The translations under genes and the position numbers were made by a program. Shown here piece by piece: positions 1-10,116 of a stretch of DNA of 64,000 nucleotides; position 1 is the stretch's first letter, and every line of letters starts with the position of its first letter. The stretch comes from Cercophora sp. LCS_1 (lineage: Eukaryota > Ascomycota > Sordariomycetes > Sordariales > Lasiosphaeriaceae), in NCBI GenBank assembly GCA_036250225.1, contig JAPZLL010000013.1:620001-684000 (forward strand), written 5' to 3'. The notes beneath the pieces are model-generated. The model saw only the letters and a list, made by a program, of their open reading frames with translations. It was not told where the DNA came from and ran no database searches.

Positions 1-1147
1 CAGCCAAAAATGGAACTCCGAGCGTTTAAACAAGACACAAAAATACGCAAAAACAGCCAAAGCCTCCTGCGTCGGCATTTCCAACAACGGAAAGAAATCC
101 TCATTGACTTCATATATCCACGTAAACAGATCGCTTAGATCCACATAGCCATGTGGTTTGAAAGCTATGATATGGTATATCCCCCGCATGTGGTTCACCG
201 TGCGGACGTAGATATCCAGCTTTGTTTCGTCGTGCACGCTGTCTTTCAACAGGCCCACGAGTGTGTCGAGCGCGTCCTGGTCCCGCGAAGGAGGGAGTTC
301 TTTCGGGTGTGTCGCCACCCATCGCTCACCGTAGGTCGCAAACATGATTTTGAGCTCGTCGTCCCATTCGACGACCATGGGGCGTATGGACTTGGTGCCG
401 CGGATGAGAAAGAGCCATTCGGGGAAGAGGGTTGCGCCGAAAAGGGGGTCGGCGGGTGTGGGTGTTTCTTGGGGAGGACTGCCCAGGACTAGGACTGTCA
501 GTTTTTGTTGATGATTGGCAAGGGAGGAGGAGGGATTGTACCGTAGATGATGGTGAATGATGAGAAGAAATAGAGGTTGAGGACTTCTTCATCGCCCTCT
601 TGGAGGTTTAATAACAGAGGCGTAGCTTGCTGCAGGGCGTTTTGGTAGTAGTCTAGCGCGGTAGCGAGGTAGATATCTTTCTCCTTTTTGTCTGACTTCG
701 AGCGGGCCATGTGCAGGGCTGTGATAGCCAGGATGGTTTTGAGGAGATAGTCGCATTTCAGTGCCACCCTTGCCACTCGGGCTTGGAACATGGGCTGGAT
801 GATGGGGTCGCAGGTAAAGGTGGCGTAGACAACGGTTGAGTAATGGTGCATGAGTTCCATGTCGAGGCGGTATGAGGATGTTGAGGGCCCCGGTGAGGGA
901 GACCCTTCGTGCACAGGGCGGATGAGGTAGGAGCATTTTAGGGCTGCTTTTTGGCAGCGGTTGCACTGGGGCTGGGCTTCATCGCACTAAAAAATATCAG
1001 CATCAGGGAGAGATGGCTTTTAAGATGAGGATGAGCGCGATGATGAGCGCGATGAGTTTGACTTGCCTTGAGTTTTCGTCGCTTGCAATTGACGCAGCCT
1101 GTCCTCGACTTGGGTCGCGTTCGCGCATTCCCTGGTTCGCGTTCCAT
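1..1147 (-). CDS. Zn(II)2Cys6 fungal transcription factor, cut by the left edge
   Basis: The start ATG is at 1145-1147 and the gene reads leftwards off the window, so the C-terminus is missing. I read exons 1067-1147, 542-986 and 1-494. The N-terminus holds a zinc binuclear cluster of the form C-x2-C-x6-C, completed after the first intron by C-x3-C-x2-C-x6-C-type spacing (CVNC, then CDEAQPQCNRCQ). A basic linker and a Fungal_trans_2-like helical region follow (LDMELMHHYST, ALHMARSK, FTWIYEVNEDFFPLL), as in Upc2-like regulators. The first intron (987-1066) uses a GC donor (CAAG|GCAAGT) and cuts the cluster at its third cysteine. The second intron (495-541) has two AGs six bases apart that both keep frame. 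Role: a nuclear DNA-binding regulator, probably of lipid or secondary metabolism; the target is unknown. The RTA1-like gene upstream could be a target, but nothing here proves it. Confidence 0.85.
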
Positions 1148-1858
1148 CTGAGCGCCTATTTTCGATAAGAATATGCGTTGATCAGGGGCTGTTTGTTTCC
1201 TTAAATCTTTGCGAGGTTGTGTTTCCGCTCATCGTGTTTCCGCATCAGCGCAGCTCAGTTCGCCGCTCAGGTCGGGCGCGAGGGGCTTCGCCACGTGCCA
1301 AGAGCAAGGCACCCCACCAGCATGAAACCAATCACCATGGTCAAAATTGCGAGGCTCACTCTGATAGCCATGCAGCCTGAAGTCGTTGATCATGATGCAA
1401 ATTTCTCTTTTTTCATAGAGACATTGAAATCTAGCTTCGCAATATCCAGGCCGTCACTTGCAAGACTAGATAGGCGAGAACTTGACAAAGTTTACCTACG
1501 TATCCAAATCAAATATTGGCGGGTTCCCATTTCTGTTGAGAATCAAACACAAACCCCCTTCCCAAGATGTAAATGCTACTCGTTGTTCCTATTCTCCCAA
1601 GAGCATCTTGACCGCAAGATGTCGATGGCCCTGAAAGGAACCAGGACCCGAAGATCATATCTGCATTTAAATCCTACTTATTATGAGAACACTCGAAACC
1701 CAATCTTGAAAAACCCGATTATTCTAAAATTTATCCCTTTACACATCCCATGCAAACGCTACCTTATCCAAAACATGCCAGTAAACCTTACTGCCGCTGA
1801 AAAGAGGAGACGGGACAAAAGAAACCCCCCCAAAAAAACCCAGACGCGAGCCCACCAA
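1148..1858. other. intergenic, regulator promoter side
   Basis: This stretch lies upstream of the Zn2Cys6 gene and downstream of the RTA1-like gene. It is relatively AT-rich from about 1380 to 1850 and has A/C homopolymer runs near 1815-1840. I see no gene; a long plus-strand reading frame across 1217-2329 is antisense to the RTA1-like gene and looks like low-complexity shadow. Confidence 0.5.
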
Positions 1859-2793
1859 TCACGACTCCCTCCTCCCAAACTCATCCATCAAAGTCCCGTC
1901 GCTAGACCCCAACGCCTCCCTATCCTTCGCCACCCCCTTTTTCGACTCCAAATCATCCACATACCAAACCGCAAAAGCAACCATGACCGCCACCATCAGC
2001 AACGTATCAAACACGTACAAAAACACCTCATGCGAGATCAAATACCCCCCATTCCCCTGCGTATACTCAATCACCCTGAAAACGCTTCTCACCAGAATCA
2101 ATCCACTTGTGCCGTACAATACCCACAAGTGTCGTTTCCAGGGTACATACCCCTCCACGGCGCGCTGCGTGGGCTCCCTGACAATCCGTCGATGGAACAG
2201 GACGCTGGTAATAACAAAAAAACCAAAGACCACGATCTGGACGATCAGACCGCCTATGATGATTTTCTCGCCCAGTTCATAGAGCTCCAGCGATCCGCCG
2301 GATTGGATGCCTCCGCCGCCGCCTTGTAGCGTGAAGGAGACGACATCGCCCGCGACGAAGATGGTGGTGACCCATTTGACGGGGAGAATGGAGAGGTGAT
2401 CTGCGTGGAGGGTGCGGATTAACCGGCCGAGGATCATGTAGATGGATGCGGCGTAGAGGGCGGGGGCGACGAGGATGGGGATCGCTTGGAGGACGAAGGC
2501 CGGAACGCCTTCTGTGTCGTAGTGGGACCAGATGCGGCCTGCGTAGCCTATTGTTTGGACTTTGGGGTGTCAGCAAGAATGGAGGAGGGATGGAGGAGGA
2601 GAAACATACAGAGACCGCCGATGGTGAATGCGACAAAGTAGATTGCTTTGGTTTTGTAGATGCGCCAGGCGTGGATCAGCGTCAGGATGGCGAAGACGGC
2701 GGTGCTGATGGCTGCTGCTGGGAGGGATGGGGTGTATCGATAGAGCGCAAAGTCGAAGTCGCTCAGTCTTTCGGGGTCTGTTTGGTCTGCCAT
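1859..2793 (-). CDS. RTA1-like lipid-translocating exporter family protein
   Basis: Two exons (2610-2793 and 1859-2547) join across a 62-nt intron with donor GTATGT and acceptor AATAG to give 290 residues ending in TGA at 1859-1861. Several hydrophobic helices spaced as in the seven-helix RTA1/RSB1/PUG1 family are visible (LPAAAISTAVFAILTLIHAW near residue 25, VPAFVLQAIPILVAPALYAA after the intron, VVSFTLQGGGGG, IIIGGLIVQIVVFGFFVIT, LWVLYGTSGLILVRSVFRVIE, VFLYVFDTLLMVAVMVAFAV). The Q-GGG turn and the RSxFRxxE motif are typical of the family. These proteins sit in the plasma membrane and are linked to lipid flipping and to tolerance of toxic amphipaths or azoles; the substrate here is not known. 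The C-terminal tail is short, acidic and probably cytosolic. A 35-base gap of uncertain bases is not needed; the join is in frame throughout. Confidence 0.9.
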
Positions 2794-3793
2794 TTTGGGT
2801 TTGCGAGTGTTGTGGTCGGGCTCAGGGGTTGGGTCTCAGGGTCGGGATTTAGGGGCTCAGGGGCTGGTTAAACAAAAGATACCGATAAAGAAAAGAAAAA
2901 CAAGAAAGGGAAAAAATGTCTGCTCAAGTCTTGGATGTCAACAGCACACTAGAAAGCACGACACGACCAGAAAGCAAACCTCGCAAAAGTAGGGTCCCTG
3001 GAGTGTTATATTGACAGAATGCGCGGATTCAACACCCCTGCTTAACCCCCTCGGGTTTCTCGGGTTCTCCACATTATTGGGGAGCCAAGCCCCGGACCAG
3101 ACCCGAGAACGGAGCCGCTAAAACGATCCGATCCCACAACGTCCCGGCGCTCTGGAGCGATAAACCGTGTCGCTATCGCTTGGCATCGACTTGGCCCTTT
3201 GCTCAGCCCTTCTTCTCCACGCGTTTGCGGGTAGGGCCTAGTAAGCCGAGAAACCCGAGATTGTCAAAATGCAAGCGCTTGCGTCAACTCCCAAGAGCGG
3301 ACAGATTCGTCAGCCATGGGCGCAATCTCCGACTTCACAGGGTAGAGTTTTGACGGGGACCTAATGGATTGCATCGGCCGTTGGCAGTAGCAGGACAGAG
3401 GCATCTATTGTTGGCGGGACGCCAACGTCAAGGTCGAGCATCCGACAAGGTCGGGTTCAGCCGAAGCTAATTGATTGAAATAACTAATTATTACCTGGAG
3501 TAGGCATATCAGACGAGGCAAACTTAGTTACCACTGTGGCGGGCCACCCCAGGAAATAGCCCATTGAGCGTGCTCGTTGGATCGGTACGACCACACAAAG
3601 CGGCCCCTCAACTCGGCGCTGGGCTTGCTGAAATCCCAACTCATGGGCTTTCCCTTCGTGCCGTCCTTAAATTGACCACAGAGGTTACCGCTGTCCATCC
3701 ACCAAATCACTGTCTCAAGTGGTTGATCTGCTGGCAGCTACCGGGTCAGCAATTGGCCTGTTAAGATGACTCAAGACGCTAGTATTATATTAC
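2794..3793. other. intergenic
   Basis: This region holds the promoter of the RTA1-like gene. CTCAGGGG-type direct repeats occur at about 2820-2870. Short frames at 3528-3764 on both strands overlap each other and match nothing I know. Confidence 0.4.
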
Positions 3794-4529
3794 TTAGACT
3801 TGCTTGAACTCCCCGTCGGCAGCGCATCCTCGTCGATAAAGATGGGATCCCACCTGCCCGTGACGGCGTTCTCGATACATCCCTACCCACGACAATGTGG
3901 GTGCCAACCAGGCCCGGGTAGAAGGGAGGTCCTGGCCTGTAGCCAAAGCCTCCCAGAACTCAACGATATGGTGCCGATCTCGGTCATCACCGTAGAATGT
4001 GACACTGGGAGCACCAAATTCGGACGGGCTGTGCCACCAACGGTGATTCCGCCCGAAGCCGAGGTGAACTATCACCTCGCTGCAACTAGAGTAGATTTCC
4101 TTCATGAAGGCGACTTGTAAAGCTCTCTCCTGCAGGTCATTCTGATTGGTGCACTGGTTTTTGTCTTCTGTTAGCCCTGGTCTGGTGAGAAAGTTTGAGG
4201 CAAACCAGGGGCTCGCAATGTCAAACGACCACTGCATCCACCCATAATCGGACGCCATCTTTGCGATCTCTCAGGAAGTCAAGCGCACCACACATGTTCA
4301 TGGTAGCATTCCAGGGCTCTCCATTGAGTATGATAGCATCCGTGAGGTGCATAGAGCCCCACGCGTACGATAGTGCAGTGTAGTCAGGACGTGAGGGGTC
4401 GTCCAGGACGTAACGCCTCAAGGTGCAGCGCGCTAGCTCGTCCCATTCGCCGGGATGAATTTCGACAATGCGGAGTTCACCGGGTTTGAGCCGGTACGGG
4501 TACACTTTCCGAATCTTGTCTGGATCCAT
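3794..4529 (-). pseudogene. HET-domain protein, N-terminal part only
   Basis: The reading starts at ATG 4527-4529 and uses exons 4230-4529 and 3794-4153. It contains the opening HET blocks: YTALSYAWGS, an LNGEPWNATMNM strand pair, and LWVDAV joined by a 76-nt intron to CTNQNDLQERALQV, which restores the usual WVDAICINQ-x-D-x2-ER pattern, followed by the helix FMKEIYSSCSEVIVHLG. The donor (GTCGTT) is weak. The frame then ends after about 219 residues, where HET proteins normally continue for several hundred more. The expected RPWFxRvWVvQE block is unrecognisable. I call it a truncated or decayed heterokaryon-incompatibility-type gene. A short functional HET-only protein is possible but less likely. 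Confidence 0.55.
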
Positions 4530-5045
4530 GTTGACGTTCTTTCCCGTTCTCTGCGCGATTTGGGTGTTGCGAGAAGGCGCGGCTTGGGGCCATCCATCAC
4601 TTTCCAATTTCCACCGTCTCGGCTGCTACCTAGCTGCATGGCAGCTGCAGCTCTGTCCAACGGTGTTTGGCTCAACTTTCTGCACGTCGGCCTAATCAAT
4701 TGCAAGCCGTAAATTGTGTGTGATGGGGTCCTTGGTGAGTCTGCACGTGATCGTGATTTACTTCCGCCTGTGATGCGGCGGTTGTTGTTAGAGCTGTTTC
4801 CCGGCTTTGAGGTCTGCCATTTCATGTTTCCCCGCCTGGGTCTCTATCTGCTGGTTCCAGAATAGAGAAGGAACGACTTCCATCACATTGTGTGGGGATT
4901 TCACTGCTCAGTGGGTCCGGCATTGCAATGCGCAGGGCCGATTCGATGGAAGTGAAAATCTGTCCCGTCCGTACCCACACGAATGATCTGAACTTCCGTC
5001 CTCTTCCAACACATATTTCTGATCCCTGGGCCCGGGTGTTGATCA
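4530..5045. other. intergenic
   Basis: This lies between the truncated HET gene and the 3' end of the P1-peptidase gene. Overlapping short frames occur on both strands with no recognisable domain. I see nothing further. Confidence 0.4.
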
Positions 5046-6236
5046 TCACAGATACTTCTCCATCAACGTCTTGACCCTATCCAACGGCAACGCCTCCACC
5101 CTCCTCTCATCGCAACCCACCATAGTCTCGGCCATGCACAGCGCATTGTAAATCGCCTCCTCCGTCGCATCCGCCGCCGCCTCAAACAACGAATTGATCG
5201 TCTGGTCATCCAAAACCTGCACATCAATCGGCGTCGGCTTCCACGGATCCACAGACCTCTTATCCGCCGTAATCGTCTGCACCGGTATCTCACTGGCCGT
5301 CGAGAACGCCAAAAAGATATCCCCCGACAAATTATGTCCCACCCCGCCAACCCTCGCCAGCCCCGCCGTCGCCCTCTTCGCCAACCTCTGCAACTGCAGC
5401 GGATGCATGGGCGCATCCGTCGCAACAACAACAATAATGCTCCCATCCTTTCTCGTCTTCTCATCCTCCAGCTCCTTCATCGCCTTCTGTCTCTCCTCAT
5501 CCATTTTCATGTCCTCATCCAGCATCCGTCCAACCGGCACACCCCCAATCCGCAACGCATCCCTCCGTCCATAATTCGCCTGCACCAACACACCCACCGT
5601 GTAACTCTTTTCCTCTCCACCTTCCCATTTATCAAACCCTGTCACAACCCGACTACTACTCCCCGTCCCACCCTTCCAAAAATGGCAGATCATCCCCGTC
5701 CCACCACCTGTATTCCCCTCTTTTACTGCCTCGTCACTAGCGAGATCAATTCCCCGTACCACATGCCCCGGCGTGACAGCAAACTGGCTAATATCATTCA
5801 AAAACACATCGCACGTCTCGCCCACCACGGGTAACATGAACCAACCCACCCGTCCGCGTGAGTCTCTGTGTTCGCGAATTGCATGCTCGTAAATACCCTG
5901 GTACGCGGCACCCACTGCGAACGAGTTGGTCAGGATGATGGGCGAGTGGAGCAGGCCTGTTTCCTCGATCCAGTGGCTACCGGTCAACTCGCCGCTGCCG
6001 TTGAAGCGGAAGAGGCCGGCGTAGCAGGCTTTGTGGAAGAAGGACTGGCGGGGGAGGATGGTTGTTACGCCTGTGTTTACGGCGCCGGGGCCGGACGTGG
6101 AGGTGGATGCAGGGATGTGGATAGATTCGGTGTGGACGAGGACGCCGGGGACGTCGGTTAGGGAGTTTAGAGGACCGGGGGGGTGAGGGCCTAGGTTGAG
6201 GGCGGGGAGGAGGGTGCGGATGCGTTGACGGGACAT
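5046..6236 (-). CDS. P1-family peptidase (DmpA / beta-peptidyl aminopeptidase type)
   Basis: A single exon gives 396 residues from ATG 6234-6236. An ATG at 6341 would add 35 low-complexity residues, so I prefer the inner start, which leads straight into the family opening (PGPLNSLTDVPGV). These enzymes have the DmpA/ornithine-acetyltransferase (alpha-beta-beta-alpha) fold. They are made as a precursor that cleaves itself before a serine or threonine, which becomes the N-terminal nucleophile of the beta chain. Here that site is Gly-Ser-Ile-Ile in GSIIVVVATDAP, with Ser266 in this numbering (codon 5439-5441). Other family marks are TNSFAVG, GNTGGGTGM, VLVQANYGRRDALRIGG and GHNLSGDIFLAFST. Expected role: aminopeptidase or amidase on small D- or beta-peptides or amides, in the cytosol; there is no signal peptide. 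It has no obvious operon-like partner. Confidence 0.9.
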   Translation of the reverse strand: MSRQRIRTLLPALNLGPHPPGPLNSLTDVPGVLVHTESIHIPASTSTSGPGAVNTGVTTILPRQSFFHKACYAGLFRFNGSGELTGSHWIEETGLLHSPIILTNSFAVGAAYQGIYEHAIREHRDSRGRVGWFMLPVVGETCDVFLNDISQFAVTPGHVVRGIDLASDEAVKEGNTGGGTGMICHFWKGGTGSSSRVVTGFDKWEGGEEKSYTVGVLVQANYGRRDALRIGGVPVGRMLDEDMKMDEERQKAMKELEDEKTRKDGSIIVVVATDAPMHPLQLQRLAKRATAGLARVGGVGHNLSGDIFLAFSTASEIPVQTITADKRSVDPWKPTPIDVQVLDDQTINSLFEAAADATEEAIYNALCMAETMVGCDERRVEALPLDRVKTLMEKYL

Positions 6237-7048
6237 TTGTTTTGGGCTTGTTGATTTAGTTGGTTTGCTTGCAGAGGGATGGAGGTGACGGAGAAAGGAA
6301 TTGGACGGATGACGGATGGGAAGGTGTGAGTTATGGTTCATTTCCTCGGAATCTGGTTTTCAAGTTTTTACGATCCGAGGTTGGATGCGAGATCATGATG
6401 GAGACGCGGCATGACGGAATGAGGGTTGCGTGCACGAGTCCGAGCTGATGCGGCGGTTGATTGGTTGCCTGACGTATGTGTGCGACTTCCTGGTTATTCC
6501 CGTTGTGCTACTGCCCGGTGTGACTCCTTGTCGCCCAAAAAGGCAGGTGATAGCTGCCGCGCTGAAGAAGCATGTGTAGCCTACAAAACAAACACACATG
6601 GCGAGAGATATGCAGATGATGACGGCGGTGTTTGTTCAGCTCTGGATGCACTTTCAGGGGGCTATCCCTGACGGTTGCTGGGCAACCACCTATTATCACG
6701 CGTGGCACAACGGAGTCACGAGAGCATGGAAAACTGCAGTCCAAGAGAAACATTGAGGTAGGTTGAATTGAATTGGTAAGGGAAGTCATGCAACAGCGAG
6801 AGTATCACCAATCTCCACCACCATCGCCACCTAGAGACAGAAAACGGTCAGTCAAGGTTCACACAGCTTCGCATGGCACGACATACTTGAGCCACCCGAA
6901 CAGCCAAACTCCTCATACCGCTCATTTGCAGGGTCCCTCTTGGCGACGTGGGAGTACCCACCTGCCTTTGCCTGAACGTGAGGATTGTTAAAACAGCGGT
7001 CATTTGCTCCCTGGGGCCCAAGTCAGCATTCATGTGACACCGTTGGTA
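6237..7048. other. intergenic
   Basis: This is the promoter side of the P1-peptidase gene and the 3' side of the SGNH hydrolase gene. No coding frame here has recognisable content. Confidence 0.4.
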
Positions 7049-7942
7049 TCATGTCGGAAGACTGACAAGACTCGCCCGGAAGTAGGCGCGCCACTCCCGG
7101 CCGTTGTTCTCCGGCAAGAGGGGATCGAGGTACACAAACTCCCACCTCCACAAACCACCGGGCCCGATGCAGCCCTTGGCGCGGTCCCTGAGGGCCACGC
7201 CGAAGTCGCCCCCAAGCCAGCCCTTGCCAAACCAGCTGTACGACGTGTACCTCCGAACATATCTCGCACGGCAGCTGGCATCCAGACGCGTAAAGTGCTT
7301 CCGCTCATTGACGGGCCTGATCTCAAAGGTGTACGAGTGCGTTGTGTGCTTGCCTCCGTACTTGTGATTGAGCGGGTTCTTGGCCGGGTCTTCACCGTCA
7401 CAGCCATCCATGATCCTGCGCATGGCTTCGACGCAGCGAGCCTTGCTCCAAGGGTGGAGGCTGTTGTCCTTTTTTGCGCTGAACCGCGCCCACTCTATCG
7501 TGTGCTTGTTGGCCGCGAGACACAGGTCGTTGCCGCCGGCTGTAAGCATGACCACATCGAGGTTGCCCTCGAGGTTGTTGGCCTGCTCGAAGATACCCCC
7601 CGAGCGGGCGCCGCTGCAAGCGGGATGCTGGAAGTCGCGCGATCCTGGTCCGAGATGCTTGTCAACAATCATCGGCCAACTGCACTGGCAGCGTGAGCAA
7701 TCCCAGTCGCTGCCGGTCTCGATGCCGTCAATGTTGGTGATATAGCCCATGGGCTTCCCGGATCCAATGCCGGCCGTGAACGAGTCGCCGATGGCGGCCC
7801 ATCGTTCCACAAAGTTGAGAACCGCCGTCGTCGTGCGTTTGGTCAGAGCCCCGGAGCCGTTCCTGGGAGGCTCTGGCAGGACAAATGACGTGGCAACTGC
7901 CGGCCACAGCACGGCTGCGAGCAGCCACTGCAACGGCATCAT
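7049..7942 (-). CDS. secreted SGNH/GDSL-type hydrolase, possibly C-terminally truncated
   Basis: A single frame of 297 residues starts at ATG 7940-7942 (a second ATG follows at once). It begins with a signal peptide (PLQWLLAAVLWPAVAT). Block I of the SGNH family is clear (IGDSFTAGIGSG, nucleophile Ser in GDS), and the Gly/Asn block is TAGGNDL. Paired cysteines (DCSRCQCSW, HPACSGA) resemble a fungal secreted lipase/esterase subfamily. I cannot find the catalytic D-x2-H block that should lie near the C-terminus. From about residue 200 the sequence no longer resembles the family, which suggests a late frameshift, a missed intron or truncation. It diverges from the chitinase gene across 416 bp, so the two may share a promoter. 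If active, it would be an extracellular esterase or deacetylase. Confidence 0.6.
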   Translation of the reverse strand: MMPLQWLLAAVLWPAVATSFVLPEPPRNGSGALTKRTTTAVLNFVERWAAIGDSFTAGIGSGKPMGYITNIDGIETGSDWDCSRCQCSWPMIVDKHLGPGSRDFQHPACSGARSGGIFEQANNLEGNLDVVMLTAGGNDLCLAANKHTIEWARFSAKKDNSLHPWSKARCVEAMRRIMDGCDGEDPAKNPLNHKYGGKHTTHSYTFEIRPVNERKHFTRLDASCRARYVRRYTSYSWFGKGWLGGDFGVALRDRAKGCIGPGGLWRWEFVYLDPLLPENNGREWRAYFRASLVSLPT

Positions 7943-8358
7943 GACTGCTGCTTAGGGCTGCACAAGAAGGATTTGAAGGTGAGCGACTCTGCCTTTCACC
8001 CACAACCTCGAAAAAAAAAAAAAAAGCCAAAGGAATAAGAGTGAGGCCTTGAGGTCCCTCGGTCCCTCAGTCCGTCACGCGTAAATGGTTCCTCTTTGGC
8101 GTGGGGCCAGGTCCAGGGTCGGAGTTTTCACAACGCGCCATGATGCCGAAGTTTTCAAGCGATACCGCAGATGCCGCCGATTTGAAATGAGTTGCCGCTC
8201 TCCGCTGAACCACTGTTTCCGCTAAGGGAAGCTATCCTAAGACAAGCTCGCCTGGATGTCAACCGTCTCTGCATGGTTGTCTGGCGGAGGGGAGTGTGAA
8301 TGATTGCGGGCGTACTGTGCCATTGGGTGGGTGTGTCGTGCCTTCCTTACTTGCGACA
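7943..8358. promoter_or_regulatory. shared divergent upstream region of SGNH hydrolase and chitinase
   Basis: This 416-bp gap separates two divergently read secreted-enzyme genes, so regulatory sites for both must lie here. It contains an A tract near 8010-8025. I could not name specific operator motifs. Confidence 0.4.
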
Positions 8359-10005
8359 ATGCGAGTCTTCAAGGCTGCTTGGGTCGTCCTGGGCGTTTTC
8401 TGTGCTGTAAATGCATTTCGAGTGGATGAAGCGACCGGTGGCATCATCCACGCCAGAGGCGATGAAGAGCCCGATTATAGCTGCGGACCGGCAAAGCCAT
8501 GCGAGTTGGGCTGCTGTGGACCGCCGTAAGCGTATCCGTCCCCGAAAACGTCATGACCAACTCACAAATGAGATAGAGACAGCGAGGGGAAGGGAGTATG
8601 CGGGCTAGGCCCGACATTTTGCGGCGCCGGCAACTGCACATCGCAGTGTGGTGCAAAGAGTGACTGCGATCCGGGTTGGGGCATGGAGTGGTCGGCATCT
8701 TCTACCTGCCCTCTCAATGTCTACTGTAGTCCGTTTGGCTTCGTGAGTTACCGCTGCGTCTTGATGACGCTTGCTAACAGTCATGTAGTGTGGCGTCACT
8801 GATGACTTTTGTCAGGGCAGAAAGACGGCCAGCCCGGAGTGTGCCATCGCGGACGGGACGTCCGACAAGCGGACCGTCGGCTACTATGAGGGCTGGAATC
8901 TGGCACGCTCATGTGGCACCATGGCACCCAAGGATATTCCGCTGGGCTGGTATGCCCATCTCAACTTTGCCTTTGCCCTCATCCACCCAACCACTTTCCA
9001 CGTTGCGCCCATGGACAGCGAGACGCCAAAGCAGTACGATGCCGTAACGTCTCTCAAGGAACGCCAACCAGGTCTAGAGGTCTGGATCGCTATTGGCGGA
9101 TGGGCCATGAATGACGAGGGTCTGTATCGCACGGCCTTTTCCGATATGGCTAGTTCCAACGCCAACAAGGACATCTTCTTCGAGTCGTTGATCAAATTCA
9201 TGGAAGAACACAACTTTGACGGAGTGGATATCGACTGGGAGGTATGTCGTCGCTCCGGTGCCGTTCTCCTTTGCAGTTGCTGACCGCCGCAGTACCCAGT
9301 TGCTTCCGACCGTGGCGGTATTCCAGCAGACTTTGACAGCTATGCCACCTTCCTCCGCCGGCTTCGTGAGCGGCTCAACCGAACGGGCAAGAGATACGGC
9401 ATTAGCATCGCCATCGTGAGTCGCCCCCATTCCCCGTGAACGTAAACCTGTCTCTCTAACAGTGCCGAACCCACAGCCAGCAAGTTACTGGTACCTTCGT
9501 GGCTTCAATCTGCAAGAGCTGGAGCCCTGGATCGATTGGTTCAACATCATGACCTACGACATCCATGGCACCTGGGATAGCCATGTTAGGGCCGGCGCCT
9601 GTACTGGTACGCCCTGTGTTCTTTCGGCCGCTGAGATCAACGAGATCTTGGACAACGGCGGCGTCCAGAATTTTTATCCCAACGAGGCCGTGCAGGTTGT
9701 GACGTGGGATACCGACCAGTGGGTCTCGTGGGACGACGCAGTGACGCTCAAGATGAAGATGGACTTTGCGAACCGGAGGTGCCTTGGCGGGTGAGTTTTT
9801 CCCTTGTTCTATGTTTTTCTTTTGCCCTAGGGCTGACAGTTTTGCGTACAGCACTATGGTGTGGGCCATTGATCTGGATGACGGCACTCTGATTGAAGCT
9901 TTGGCATCCAACCTGAACCGGACCAAGGCCAAGGTGTATCCCGAGCAACATTACTCCTGTAATTTCGGTACACCGCACATCGAGGACGACCACGATGAGC
10001 TTTAA
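8359..10005 (+). CDS. GH18 chitinase with chitin-binding domain, internal barrel deletion, C-terminal HDEL
   Basis: Exons: 8359-8525, 8583-8742, 8789-9241, 9293-9415, 9477-9790 and 9852-10005, all in frame, 456 residues. A signal peptide (VFKAAWVVLGVFCAVNA) is followed by a type-1 chitin-binding domain (CGPAKPCELGCCGP, VCGLGPTFCGAGNC, CDPGWG) and a GH18 domain of the subgroup C (killer-toxin-like) kind: GYYEGWN, AHLNFAFA, IAIGGWAM, and the catalytic DGVDIDWE with the acid Glu. After MTYDIHGTWDS the sequence jumps to ACTGTPCVLSAAEI, so the usual stretch with HTNLTEI and the GFYGRSF strand (about 50-60 residues) is missing without any break in frame. The end has QWVSWDD, DFANRRCLGG and WAIDLDD, then EDDHDEL and a stop. 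Such enzymes hydrolyse chitin; the deletion makes activity doubtful. HDEL is the fungal ER-retention signal. Confidence 0.85.
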
Positions 10006-10116
10006 ATGCGTCTGTATTTAGTTTTTGTATCATGTTTTAGTTAGGCAACATGTCAGATTTGTGTGACCACTTCCGACATGGAGGCAGCGCCTCCGCAGTG
10101 AGACTTGACAACCCAG

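Noticed and set aside
1217..2329. 370-codon plus-strand frame
   Set aside because: It lies antisense to the RTA1-like gene, has low-complexity His/Pro/Arg content and no domain; the minus-strand gene has clear helices and splice sites.
7004..7696. 230-codon plus-strand frame
   Set aside because: It is antisense to the SGNH hydrolase, which has a signal peptide and catalytic motifs.
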